This document shows, in pieces, positions 15,021 through 22,001 of a DNA stretch of 30,979 nucleotides (position 1 is the stretch's first letter; the number at the start of each line of letters is the position of its first letter). The position numbers and the translations under genes were made by a program. The stretch spans positions 1-30,979 of the forward strand of contig CAKTWK010000023.1 in the NCBI GenBank assembly GCA_934630735.1. The letters are read 5' to 3'. This DNA is from an uncultured Collinsella sp. (GTDB lineage Bacteria > Actinomycetota > Coriobacteriia > Coriobacteriales > Coriobacteriaceae). The notes under the pieces are model-generated. The model searched no databases. It was not told where the DNA came from and saw only the letters and a program-made list of their open reading frames with translations.

Positions 15021-15642
15021 GGGCGTCCTCCGTGAGTGCGTCGCTATCGTTGCCATCATCCTCGCCGTTGCCAACCCAACGAAGCAGGTCGACCGAGGTT
15101 ATTCCGTAACGCTTCTCACGCACGGTCTCAAAGCCTGCCGGATGCGCACCCGCTTCGGCGGCAGCATGCTCAAAGAGCGCATAGGCACCTGGTGCCAGCA
15201 AGCCTTTCTGAGCTAGGTTTTGCAACAGTTCCTCGACTGACTCAGCACCAAAAGCATAGGGCGGGTCGAGCAGGACCAGGTCAAAGGGACCGCCCGGCAC
15301 GCGGCCGCGCGAGGCGCTCGCCAGCACGTCACCCGTCACCACGCGCCAACGCGCACGGTCACGGCACAGCGACTCGATATTCTTGGTAATCAGACGAGCA
15401 GCGTTGCGATCGATCTCAAACGTCGTGAGCGAGCGGGCACCGCGCGAGAGCATCTCAATGCCCAATGCACCGGAGCCGCCAAAGGCATCCAGCACGCGGA
15501 CCTCGTCCAGATCGAAGTCGAATGCCGACATGACCATAGATGCGCACGCCTCGCGCACGCGATCGGTCGTGGGGCGGGTGACATCGCGACCACGGGGCTC
15601 CTCGATCTTACGACCGCGCCATTCGCCGCCGATGATTCTCAT
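15013..15642 (-). CDS. rsmD: 16S rRNA (guanine-966-N2)-methyltransferase RsmD
   Basis: A 209-residue Rossmann-fold methyltransferase that modifies G966 of 16S rRNA in the small subunit. The protein starts MRIIGGEWRGRKI with RPTTDRVREA, both typical of RsmD. The S-adenosylmethionine loop is DAFGGSGALGIE around 52-63, and the catalytic DPPY is at 126-129. The acidic C-terminal tail (GEDDGNDSDALTEDAHE) is extra. ATG 15642 overlaps the recG stop (ATGA), and AAGGAGG lies ten bases upstream. Its own stop overlaps the coaD start. Confidence 0.94.
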   Translation of the reverse strand: MRIIGGEWRGRKIEEPRGRDVTRPTTDRVREACASMVMSAFDFDLDEVRVLDAFGGSGALGIEMLSRGARSLTTFEIDRNAARLITKNIESLCRDRARWRVVTGDVLASASRGRVPGGPFDLVLLDPPYAFGAESVEELLQNLAQKGLLAPGAYALFEHAAAEAGAHPAGFETVREKRYGITSVDLLRWVGNGEDDGNDSDALTEDAHE

Positions 15643-17816
15643 CCTCCGCTGACCTCCTTAAAGATGTGCCGATACCGCGTGGCGACCGCATCGCGCAAGG
15701 GACGCGTCGCCACGGAGTCAAGGTTGCAAGCATACCGCAAGAGCTCGACCGCGTCCAAATGGGCCCACTCGATCAATTCCTCGTCGGCATCGAGGTCAAC
15801 AAAGCGCAAGGTCACGCCGCCATGCTGACGGTAACCCAGGATTTCCCCCTCGTGGCGCAGACGCAGGTCCATCTGGGCGAGCGTAAAGCCGTCCGAGGTC
15901 TTCTCGAGCGACTGAAGGCGTTCTTGTGCAGCCGACGCGCCGCCGTTGCCCTTGGAGTGCGTCATGACCAGGCACGTACCCGACACGCTGCCGCGACCCA
16001 CGCGCCCGCGCAGCTGGTGCAAGGCCGCCAACCCAAAGCGCTCGCCATTCTCGATGACCATGACAGTGGCGTTGGGCACGTCGACGCCCACCTCGACCAC
16101 CGTGGTCGAGACGAGCACATCGATCTCGCCACGCTTAAAAGCATCGATGACCCGGTCCTTCTCACCCGCCGGCATGCGACCATGAAGACGTTCGATGGTA
16201 AGCCCCGGTAATGCCAGACGAAGGCGATCGAGCTCGGTCGCCGTGTCATGCAACGGCACAGGCACGGTCACGCGGCCTTCGTCGTCGCGAGCGATGCCGG
16301 GTACGTCTTCGAGCTCATCGGCCGAATCGCTCGGCTCCACGAGCGGACAGATCACGTAGGCTTGTTGTCCCTTTTCGTGCGCCTCGCGAATGGCGCCATA
16401 GGCCAGGTCACGACTCGACTCGGTGAGGACGCGTGTCGTCACGCCGGCACCCGGAACGGGACGATGGCGGATGATGCTCGTATCTAGGTCGCCGTACACC
16501 GAAAGCGCCAGCGTGCGCGGGATCGGCGTAGCAGTCATGACCAGCAAGTCGGCACCCGGGCCTTTTGCGCGTAGAGCGTTACGCTGGCCCACGCCAAAGC
16601 GGTGCTGCTCGTCGATCACCACAAGCGACAAATGCCTGAACGTAACGTTCTCCGAAAGCACCGCATGGGTACCAAAGAGCACGTCGAGCTCGCCAGACTG
16701 GAGCCGAGCATGGATTTGCTCACGCTCGGCCGCCGGCGTGGCACCCGTCAGGAGCGCCCAAGACATGCCAGCCCGCGAGAGCAAGGGGCCGGTCTTATCG
16801 GCATATTGACGCGCCAGCACGCCCGTGGGCGCCATAACGCAGGCCTGAGTGCCGCTATCGGCCGCAACCGCCAACGCGCAGGCGGCAACGGCGGTCTTAC
16901 CGGTACCGACGTCGCCCAGCAGTAGACGGTTCATCACGCGACCGCCATCGCACATGTCATGCAGGATGTCTTGAAATGCAGCCTCCTGCTCGTCGCTCAG
17001 CGAAAACGGCAGGGCCTCCTTGAGCGCCGCCAGGTGCCCGTCTGTGGCATGCGCATAAGGCACCACGTCGACCAAGCCGCCGTCGTTGCGCAAGCGCAGC
17101 GCCAGCTGCAAGCAGAGGCACTCCTCGTAGGCAAGTCGCCGGCGTGCGATGTCGCGCTCGGCCATGCTCGAGGGAAAGTGGATCGAACGCAACGCACGGG
17201 CATTGCTCATGAGCTTCCGCTTTGCGCGCAGCGGCGCGGGAATGGGATCGAACGGATTGGAAGCCACTTCGAGCGCACCGCTCACGATACGGCGCATCCA
17301 TGCCTGACTCACGCCGTCACTTACGTAGTGGACCGGCAAAATGGTACCCGCGGCACGCCCGTCCTCGAGCTTTTCAAAGTGGGGCGAAGCCATCTGCTTA
17401 AAACCGAAGGCAAACTCGACCTTGCCCATCACGGCCAGGCGGTCGCCCTGCTTAAGCTGTTGGGCAATCCAAGGCTGACGGAAAAAGGCAACCTGCAGCA
17501 CGCCCGTCTCGTCCACGAGCGAGACCTCAGTCACCTGCATACGCGGACGGGGCTGCTTTTGAACGATGCGATCGACCGTGGCGATGATGGTGCACACGGT
17601 ACCGATGGGCGCCATCTCGATGGACCACGAGCGAGTGAAGTCCAGGTAGCGATGGGGAATATGGAGAAGGAGGTCCCCCACCGTCCGAATTCCCAGACGG
17701 CGAAGGGCCTCCTCACGTTTACCCGAAACATATTTGAGTCGCGCGATATCCTCGACGAGCGCATTGCTCTGGGCAAAACGCTCCGAGACGCGCGGCACGG
17801 AGCACAGCTCGGACAT
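15639..17816 (-). CDS. recG: ATP-dependent DNA helicase RecG
   Basis: This branch-migration helicase remodels stalled replication forks and Holliday junctions. The 725 residues contain the N-terminal wedge/OB domain (HIPHRYLDF, then VMGKVEF), Walker A LLGDVGTGKTAVA, and the RecG-type Walker B DEQHRFGVGQR. MTATPIPRTLALSVYGDLD, the C-terminal helicase half with TTVVEVGVDVPNATVMVIE, and QLRGRVGRG follow. The order and length are those of a complete RecG. ATG 17816 is nine bases after the fakA stop, with only a weak ribosome binding site (TAGG). The 3' end overlaps rsmD, so the asp23-fakA-recG-rsmD-coaD run is one likely transcript. Confidence 0.96.
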   Translation of the reverse strand: MSELCSVPRVSERFAQSNALVEDIARLKYVSGKREEALRRLGIRTVGDLLLHIPHRYLDFTRSWSIEMAPIGTVCTIIATVDRIVQKQPRPRMQVTEVSLVDETGVLQVAFFRQPWIAQQLKQGDRLAVMGKVEFAFGFKQMASPHFEKLEDGRAAGTILPVHYVSDGVSQAWMRRIVSGALEVASNPFDPIPAPLRAKRKLMSNARALRSIHFPSSMAERDIARRRLAYEECLCLQLALRLRNDGGLVDVVPYAHATDGHLAALKEALPFSLSDEQEAAFQDILHDMCDGGRVMNRLLLGDVGTGKTAVAACALAVAADSGTQACVMAPTGVLARQYADKTGPLLSRAGMSWALLTGATPAAEREQIHARLQSGELDVLFGTHAVLSENVTFRHLSLVVIDEQHRFGVGQRNALRAKGPGADLLVMTATPIPRTLALSVYGDLDTSIIRHRPVPGAGVTTRVLTESSRDLAYGAIREAHEKGQQAYVICPLVEPSDSADELEDVPGIARDDEGRVTVPVPLHDTATELDRLRLALPGLTIERLHGRMPAGEKDRVIDAFKRGEIDVLVSTTVVEVGVDVPNATVMVIENGERFGLAALHQLRGRVGRGSVSGTCLVMTHSKGNGGASAAQERLQSLEKTSDGFTLAQMDLRLRHEGEILGYRQHGGVTLRFVDLDADEELIEWAHLDAVELLRYACNLDSVATRPLRDAVATRYRHIFKEVSGG

Positions 17817-17825
17817 AGGCAGAGC

Positions 17826-19487
17826 CTACTCGATCGAGAAGATCACGGGATAGAGCGGCTGCTCGCCACGATGGGCGTCGATCTCCAGATCGGGCTGAGC
17901 CTCCTCGATAGCGTCGACGATCTCCTGGAAGGCCTCGTCGGACAGCTCCTCGCCGGCCAGAATCGTCAGCGCGTCGCCTTCCTCTTCCTCCTGCATGCGG
18001 TTGATGCAGTCGAGCGTGACCTGCTTCACGTCGGAGCCGACCACATCGATGGAGCCGGCGATGATGCCCATGACGTCACCGGAGTGAATCGGCGAGCCGT
18101 CAGAGGCGCTGGAGTCGCGCACGGCGCGGGTGACCTCGCCATCGCGGACCTCGCTGATGGCGTCGACCATAGCGGCAACGGCATCCTCGAGCTCGAAATC
18201 GGGCAGGACCGCGAACAGCGCGGAGAAGGCCTGCGGGACGGTCTTGGTGGGAACGACAGCGACCTTCTTGTCGGTGCAGGCGGAGGCAGCGGCCTCGGCA
18301 GCCATGCGGATGTTGCCGTTGTTGGGCAGGATGATGACCGAGGTCGCGTTGACCTGGTCGACGGCGCCCAGCAGATCGGCGGTCGAGGGGTTCATGGTTT
18401 GACCACCCGACACGATCACATCGACGCCAAGGGACTTGAGGATGTCGGCCTCGCCGGAACCAGCGGCAACGGCGACAAAGCCCAGGGCCTTCGCGGGCTC
18501 GGCGGCCTTCTCCTGGTCCTCGTGGATCTTAGCGGTACGGTCGTGGGCCTCCATCTCCATATTGTGGATAAAGACCTCGTAGATCTGACCGAGCTGCAGC
18601 ATGTGCTCGAGCACCAGATTGGGGGTGTTGGAGTGCACGTGAATCTTGTAGTCGGGGTAGGCGCCCACGAGCAGCTCGCAGTCGCCCATGGAGCCCAGGA
18701 ACTTCAGGCACTCGTCCTCGTCAAACGGGGCGTCGGCCTTAAAGAGGAACTCGTTGCAGTAGCGGAACTCCGAGCCCTCCCAGTCGTCGTTGGCCTCGAT
18801 CTCCACGCGGTCAAGAGCGGCGTCACGGGCAGAGCCAGCGGAATCAAACGTGGCGGAGAAATCCTCGACAACGGTGCTGCGGCCAAGGGCGGCGGCAACA
18901 AAGCTCTCCAAGAAGATGGCAAAGCCAAAGGCGCCGGAGTCGACCACGCCGTTCTCCTTGAGGACGGGCAACAGGTCGGGCGTGCGGGCGACGGACTGGT
19001 AGGCCTCGACGACGATGGCGTCGAGCGCATCCTCGGCAGAGAACTTCTTCTTCTCGCACTCGTCTGCCTTCGTCGAAACATCACGCAGGACCGTGAGGAT
19101 CGTGCCCTCGATGGGCTTACGGACAGCCTGGAAGGCAACCTTGACGGCACGACGGAAGGCGAAGGCGATATTGGCGGACGTAATGGGCTCATCGGCAGAG
19201 ACAAGGCCCTCGGCCACACCACGCAGAATCTGCGAGGTGATGACACCGGAGTTGCCGCGGGCGCCCATCAGGGAGCCGTGGGTGATGGCGCCGGCAATGG
19301 CCTCCATGTCGGCGTCGGCGGGAAGGGCGGAAAGCTCCTTAGTCACCGAAGCGAGCGTGAGCGACATGTTGGTGCCAGTGTCGCCGTCGGGTACGGGGAA
19401 AACGTTGAGCTTGTTGATCTCCTCGGCCTTTTCGGAAACGGCAGCCGCAGCGATCGGAAAACAGGTGCGAATGGTCTTTGCAATCAT
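17826..19487 (-). CDS. fakA: Fatty acid kinase, ATP-binding subunit FakA (DAK2/DegV-associated family)
   Basis: The FakA subunit phosphorylates fatty acids held by a FakB (DegV-type) partner to acyl-phosphates, which feed PlsY or are converted to acyl-ACP. The 553 residues show an N-terminal DhaL-type kinase domain with NVFPVPDGDTGTNMSLT (metal-binding Asp at 34 and 36) and GARGNSGVITSQILRG. The central part contains the conserved KIHVHSNTP, and a long C-terminal domain follows. No fakB lies in this window. ATG 19487 has GGAG twelve bases upstream, a rather wide spacing. asp23 precedes it by 27 bases, the usual pairing in Gram-positives, and recG follows. An older label for this family is dihydroxyacetone kinase. 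Confidence 0.9.
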   Translation of the reverse strand: MIAKTIRTCFPIAAAAVSEKAEEINKLNVFPVPDGDTGTNMSLTLASVTKELSALPADADMEAIAGAITHGSLMGARGNSGVITSQILRGVAEGLVSADEPITSANIAFAFRRAVKVAFQAVRKPIEGTILTVLRDVSTKADECEKKKFSAEDALDAIVVEAYQSVARTPDLLPVLKENGVVDSGAFGFAIFLESFVAAALGRSTVVEDFSATFDSAGSARDAALDRVEIEANDDWEGSEFRYCNEFLFKADAPFDEDECLKFLGSMGDCELLVGAYPDYKIHVHSNTPNLVLEHMLQLGQIYEVFIHNMEMEAHDRTAKIHEDQEKAAEPAKALGFVAVAAGSGEADILKSLGVDVIVSGGQTMNPSTADLLGAVDQVNATSVIILPNNGNIRMAAEAAASACTDKKVAVVPTKTVPQAFSALFAVLPDFELEDAVAAMVDAISEVRDGEVTRAVRDSSASDGSPIHSGDVMGIIAGSIDVVGSDVKQVTLDCINRMQEEEEGDALTILAGEELSDEAFQEIVDAIEEAQPDLEIDAHRGEQPLYPVIFSIE

Positions 19488-19514
19488 GAGTGGTGAAATC
19501 TCCGTATTCGGATG

Positions 19515-19871
19515 CTAGTTCAGACGGCTCTTGAGCGCGTCGATGTGAATGCCGATCTTAAGGCTGGCGGGATCGATCTGGGCGATCTCCTGCAGGGTGA
19601 AGGCGACGGAGCTCGAAAGATTGTGGCAGACGGACTTCATGTTGACGCCGTTCTCAAGCACGACGTGAAGGTCGACCGTAAGGCCGTTCTCGTCGGCGGA
19701 AACAAGCACGCCCTTACGGAGGCGCTGGCCGGCAAGCAGGCGCACGCTCTCGGCGCCCTGGAGCTGTTCGGCCATACCGACGACGCCGTAGCACGTCATC
19801 GCGGCATAACCGGCAATATCGGCAATAACGTCGTTCGAGACGCTCAGGCTGCCGTTAATGGTCTCAGACAC
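19515..19871 (-). CDS. Asp23/Gls24 family envelope stress protein (DUF322)
   Basis: A 118-residue cytoplasmic protein of the Asp23/Gls24 family, which in staphylococci is attached at the membrane and tied to cell-envelope stress. Visible family features are ISNDVIADIAGYAAMTCYGVVGM-like spacing near the N terminus and VDLHVVLENGVNM in the middle. The product ends in IGIHIDALKSRLN. The start is GTG 19871: GGAG lies six bases upstream, whereas the longer open frame to 19904 has no site. It is the first gene of the run with fakA, recG, rsmD and coaD. A TAAAAT box near 19928-19933 is a possible promoter. Confidence 0.88.
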   Translation of the reverse strand: MSETINGSLSVSNDVIADIAGYAAMTCYGVVGMAEQLQGAESVRLLAGQRLRKGVLVSADENGLTVDLHVVLENGVNMKSVCHNLSSSVAFTLQEIAQIDPASLKIGIHIDALKSRLN

Positions 19872-19927
19872 AAGAATCTCCTTTTCTGGTGCTCGCGGCA
19901 CCATGTCGTGGGAGCAATCATTCCAAC

Positions 19928-19933
19928 ATTTTA
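19928..19933 (-). promoter_or_regulatory. Candidate -10 for the asp23-fakA-recG run
   Basis: The minus strand reads TTGTAAAATG, 57 bases upstream of the asp23 GTG. A good -35 is not visible, so this is tentative. Confidence 0.35.
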
Positions 19934-20029
19934 CAACGACCGCGCCATGTTGAGGTGATGGGTCGCGGGATTACATCCTCGACACGAAATGTTGATACGG
20001 TAACGTTCGCCACAGGCGATCGCGGCATG

Positions 20030-20056
20030 AAAAAACCCGCCGCATATGCGACGGGT
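20030..20056 (-). terminator. Rho-independent terminator of the tRNA-Asn transcript
   Basis: On the minus strand, ACCCGTCGCA pairs with TGCGGCGGGT (plus coordinates 20035-20056; one G-T pair, tight loop). Six T residues follow (20030-20035). It lies nine bases after the end of the downstream tRNA gene. Confidence 0.88.
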
Positions 20057-20065
20057 CTTACAACC

Positions 20066-20140
20066 TGGCTCCCCGGGTAGGACTCGAACCTACAACAGCG
20101 CGGTTAACAGCCGCGTGCTCTACCATTGAGCTACCGAGGA
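20066..20140 (-). tRNA. tRNA-Asn (GTT), copy with T48
   Basis: The 75-base cloverleaf includes an encoded CCA end. It has a 7-bp acceptor stem (TCCTCGG with CCGGGGA), D arm GCTC...GAGC, anticodon stem CGCGG/CCGCG with loop CTGTTAA (anticodon GTT), T stem GTAGG/CCTAC with loop TTCGAGT, and discriminator G. It differs from the second copy at one base: position 48 (plus 20094) is T, which can pair with A15. It is the second gene in the transcript. Confidence 0.97.
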
Positions 20141-20144
20141 ATTT

Positions 20145-20165
20145 AAAAGCCCAGCGAAATGGGCT
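20145..20165 (-). terminator. Terminator-like hairpin between the two tRNA-Asn genes
   Basis: On the minus strand, AGCCCA-TTTCGC-TGGGCT is followed by TTT, in the 34-base spacer between the tRNA genes. It may partly end transcription after the first tRNA or guide processing of the precursor. Confidence 0.5.
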
Positions 20166-20174
20166 GAGAAATTC

Positions 20175-20249
20175 TGGCTCCCCGGGTAGGACTCGAACCT
20201 ACGACAGCGCGGTTAACAGCCGCGTGCTCTACCATTGAGCTACCGAGGA
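20175..20249 (-). tRNA. tRNA-Asn (GTT), copy with C48
   Basis: This second 75-base tRNA-Asn gene is identical to the one at 20066-20140 except at tRNA position 48 (plus 20203), which is C. It has the same GTT anticodon, the same encoded CCA and the same discriminator G. It lies first in the transcript, about 24 bases from the predicted start. Confidence 0.97.
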
Positions 20250-20279
20250 ATAGGTGCGTGCTCTCAAGCAACGAAGTTT

Positions 20280-20330
20280 ATTATACGGACGATTGGGCGA
20301 AGGGCAAGAACTTTTTTAAGAAATTTTCTC
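20280..20330 (-). promoter_or_regulatory. Strong tRNA promoter with UP-like element
   Basis: On the minus strand, TTGCCC (20302-20307) and a consensus TATAAT (20280-20285) are 16 bp apart. Directly upstream of the -35, an A/T tract (AAAATTTCTTAAAAAAG, about 20309-20327) resembles the UP element that binds the RNA polymerase alpha subunit. This fits a high-output stable RNA promoter. Confidence 0.82.
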
Positions 20331-20404
20331 GCCTTGATCCCTTGGGGACGGACTAACTGCCGGCACCGGCAACGGAAACGCCGATGTTTTGACAATGCCA
20401 GCGA

Positions 20405-20504
20405 GCGGGCACCAGAGCGAACAAATTGGCATGAAAAGAGGGCGGCATAGACCTTCTGGTCATGCCGTCCTCTTTGAATGACAAGTTGTCGCTCTGGTGC
20501 CCGC
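20405..20504. repeat. Nested inverted repeat downstream of rpoD
   Basis: GCGGGCACCAGAGCGA (20405-20420) is matched perfectly by its reverse complement at 20489-20504; after a one-base bulge a further ACAA/TTGT pairing follows. The terminator hairpin (20434-20475) lies inside, so the whole forms a long two-layer stem. No coding gene is seen in 20250-20547. The rest holds the tRNA promoter, a TGCCGG-CA-CCGGCA palindrome (20358-20371) and a GGGGACGGA 9-mer (20344-20352) shared with the repeat at 5-70. Confidence 0.75.
20434..20475 (-). terminator. Terminator of the nusA-rpoD run
   Basis: The arms 20435-20453 and 20458-20475 pair over about 18 bp, with one G-T pair, one bulged base and a four-base loop. 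On the minus strand four T residues follow. The stem is much longer than a usual terminator. Confidence 0.75.
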
Positions 20505-20517
20505 GCAGCGTCGGCCA

Positions 20518-20545
20518 GTTACGGCGTTTGGTAAAACGCCGTAAC
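20518..20545. repeat. Perfect 12-bp hairpin directly after rpoD
   Basis: GTTACGGCGTTT (20518-20529) and AAACGCCGTAAC (20534-20545) form a perfect stem with a four-base loop, two bases after the rpoD stop codon. There is no T-run on either strand. It could act as an mRNA 3' stabiliser. Confidence 0.8.
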
Positions 20546-20547
20546 TA

Positions 20548-21891
20548 CTAAGACTCGATATAGTCTTTCAGCTTGCTGCTGCGGCTCGGGTGGCGGAGCT
20601 TGGCCAGGGTCTTGGACTCGATCTGGCGGATACGCTCGCGCGTGACGCCAAACTCGCGACCGACTTCCTCGAGCGTGCGGGGATGCCCGTCAACGAGACC
20701 AAAGCGCAGCTCGATAACCTTGCGCTCGCGATCGGCAAGCGAATCGAGCACCTGGGTGAGCTGCTCCTGCAGCATAGAGAAACTGGCGGCATCGGGCGGA
20801 ACGATAGCCTGGGAGTCCTCGATGAAGTCGCCCAGCTGGGAATCCTCTTCCTCGCCGATCGGGGTCTCGAGCGACACGGGCTCCTGCGAGATCTTCTGAA
20901 TCTCGCGGACGCGGTCGGCGCTCATATCCATCTCGGCACCGATCTCCTCGGGGGTCGGGTCGCGACCCAGGTCCTGGAGGAGCTGGCGCTGCACGCGGAC
21001 GAGCTTGTTGATGGTCTCGACCATGTGCACGGGGATACGGATGGTACGGGCCTGGTCGGCAATGGCGCGCGTAATGGCCTGACGAATCCACCACGTGGCG
21101 TACGTGGAGAACTTGAAGCCCTTCTGGTAGTCAAACTTCTCGACGGCGCGAATCAGACCGAGGTTGCCCTCCTGGATCAGATCCAGGAACAGCATGCCAC
21201 GGCCGACATAGCGCTTGGCGATGGAGACGACCAGACGCAGGTTTGCGCTGATGAGCGCCTGCTTGGCCTCAAGACCAACGTTCTCAATACGCGTAAGACG
21301 ACGCATCTCGGCGCGGGTGAGCTCGATCTCGCCTGCCTCGGCAGCCTCGAGCTTCTCGGTAGCCTCAAGACCGGCCTCAATCTTCATGGCCAGATCGACC
21401 TCTTCAGATGCGGTCAGCAGGTCGACCTTACCGATCTCCTTGAGGTACATACGAACCGGGTCGCCGGTCAGCATCACCGTGGAGGCATCGATACCGCGCA
21501 CGCGCGAACGCGAACGGGACGTGCGCACGGTGCGCTTCTTCTTGCTCTTGGAAGAGCCCATCTCGGCGTCGGCCTGGCGGGCCATCTTAAGCTCGTGATC
21601 GTCAAGCGAGCCGGAATCGTGCTCGTCGTCGTCATCGAAATCATCGGTATCGTTATCGTCATCGTCGACGCCCATCGGGGCGTCGTCGTTTCCGCTCGCG
21701 GAGATAATCTGGATGCCGCTGTTACGCAGCGCGGAATACACCGCGTTGAGCTGCTCATCAGAGACATCGATATCCTTCAGGGCGACCTGAATCTCGTCCT
21801 CGGTTACCGAAGTCCTGTTTGAGCCGTTGCCCATGAGCTTTGCAACGTAGGATTCCAGCCCAGTACCCGTGCTCTCAGTCTTTTTTGGCAC
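20548..21891 (-). CDS. rpoD: Primary RNA polymerase sigma factor (sigma-70/SigA)
   Basis: The housekeeping sigma factor of 447 residues. Region 1.2 is [12 protein letters not shown] near 142-153. Region 2 carries the -10 recognition helices in [34 protein letters not shown] and [16 protein letters not shown]. Region 3 follows, and region 4 has the -35-binding helix-turn-helix [20 protein letters not shown]. The N terminus (1-135) carries a very acidic stretch (76-99, mostly Asp) next to a basic Lys/Arg/Ser stretch (114-132), typical of actinobacterial-type factors. GTG 21891 has GGGAGA upstream. dnaG lies 110 bases upstream, with an extended -10 promoter in the gap. A series of hairpins follows the stop. 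Confidence 0.96.
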   Translation of the reverse strand: MPKKTESTGTGLESYVAKLMGNGSNRTSVTEDEIQVALKDIDVSDEQLNAVYSALRNSGIQIISASGNDDAPMGVDDDDNDTDDFDDDDEHDSGSLDDHELKMARQADAEMGSSKSKKKRTVRTSRSRSRVRGIDASTVMLTGDPVRMYLKEIGKVDLLTASEEVDLAMKIEAGLEATEKLEAAEAGEIELTRAEMRRLTRIENVGLEAKQALISANLRLVVSIAKRYVGRGMLFLDLIQEGNLGLIRAVEKFDYQKGFKFSTYATWWIRQAITRAIADQARTIRIPVHMVETINKLVRVQRQLLQDLGRDPTPEEIGAEMDMSADRVREIQKISQEPVSLETPIGEEEDSQLGDFIEDSQAIVPPDAASFSMLQEQLTQVLDSLADRERKVIELRFGLVDGHPRTLEEVGREFGVTRERIRQIESKTLAKLRHPSRSSKLKDYIES

Positions 21892-21923
21892 AGATTCTCC
21901 CTTCGTAGTCCACAGGACTCAAT

Positions 21924-21948
21924 ACTTTAGCACACACGTAGACGTCTA
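21924..21948 (-). promoter_or_regulatory. rpoD promoter candidate with a palindrome
   Basis: The minus strand reads TGCTAAAGT (21924-21932), an extended -10, 33 bases upstream of the rpoD GTG. Just upstream is a perfect 10-bp palindrome TAGACGTCTA (21939-21948), at the place where an operator could block the polymerase. This would allow rpoD to be expressed apart from dnaG. Confidence 0.5.
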
Positions 21949-22001
21949 TACCCAAAATAAAGACAGGATATAGGCAAGAATACGCTGGTTGACCACAACA
22001 T

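Noticed and set aside
16959..19496. An 845-codon plus-strand open frame spanning recG and fakA
   Set aside because: It crosses two real genes on the other strand and shows no domain pattern.
20235..20450. A 71-codon plus-strand frame after the tRNA genes
   Set aside because: It starts inside a tRNA gene and runs through the tRNA promoter and the inverted repeats, with no family similarity.
21939..21948. LexA box upstream of rpoD
   Set aside because: TAGACGTCTA is palindromic but does not match the Gram-positive LexA pattern (GAACnnnnGTTC), so it is reported only as a palindrome.
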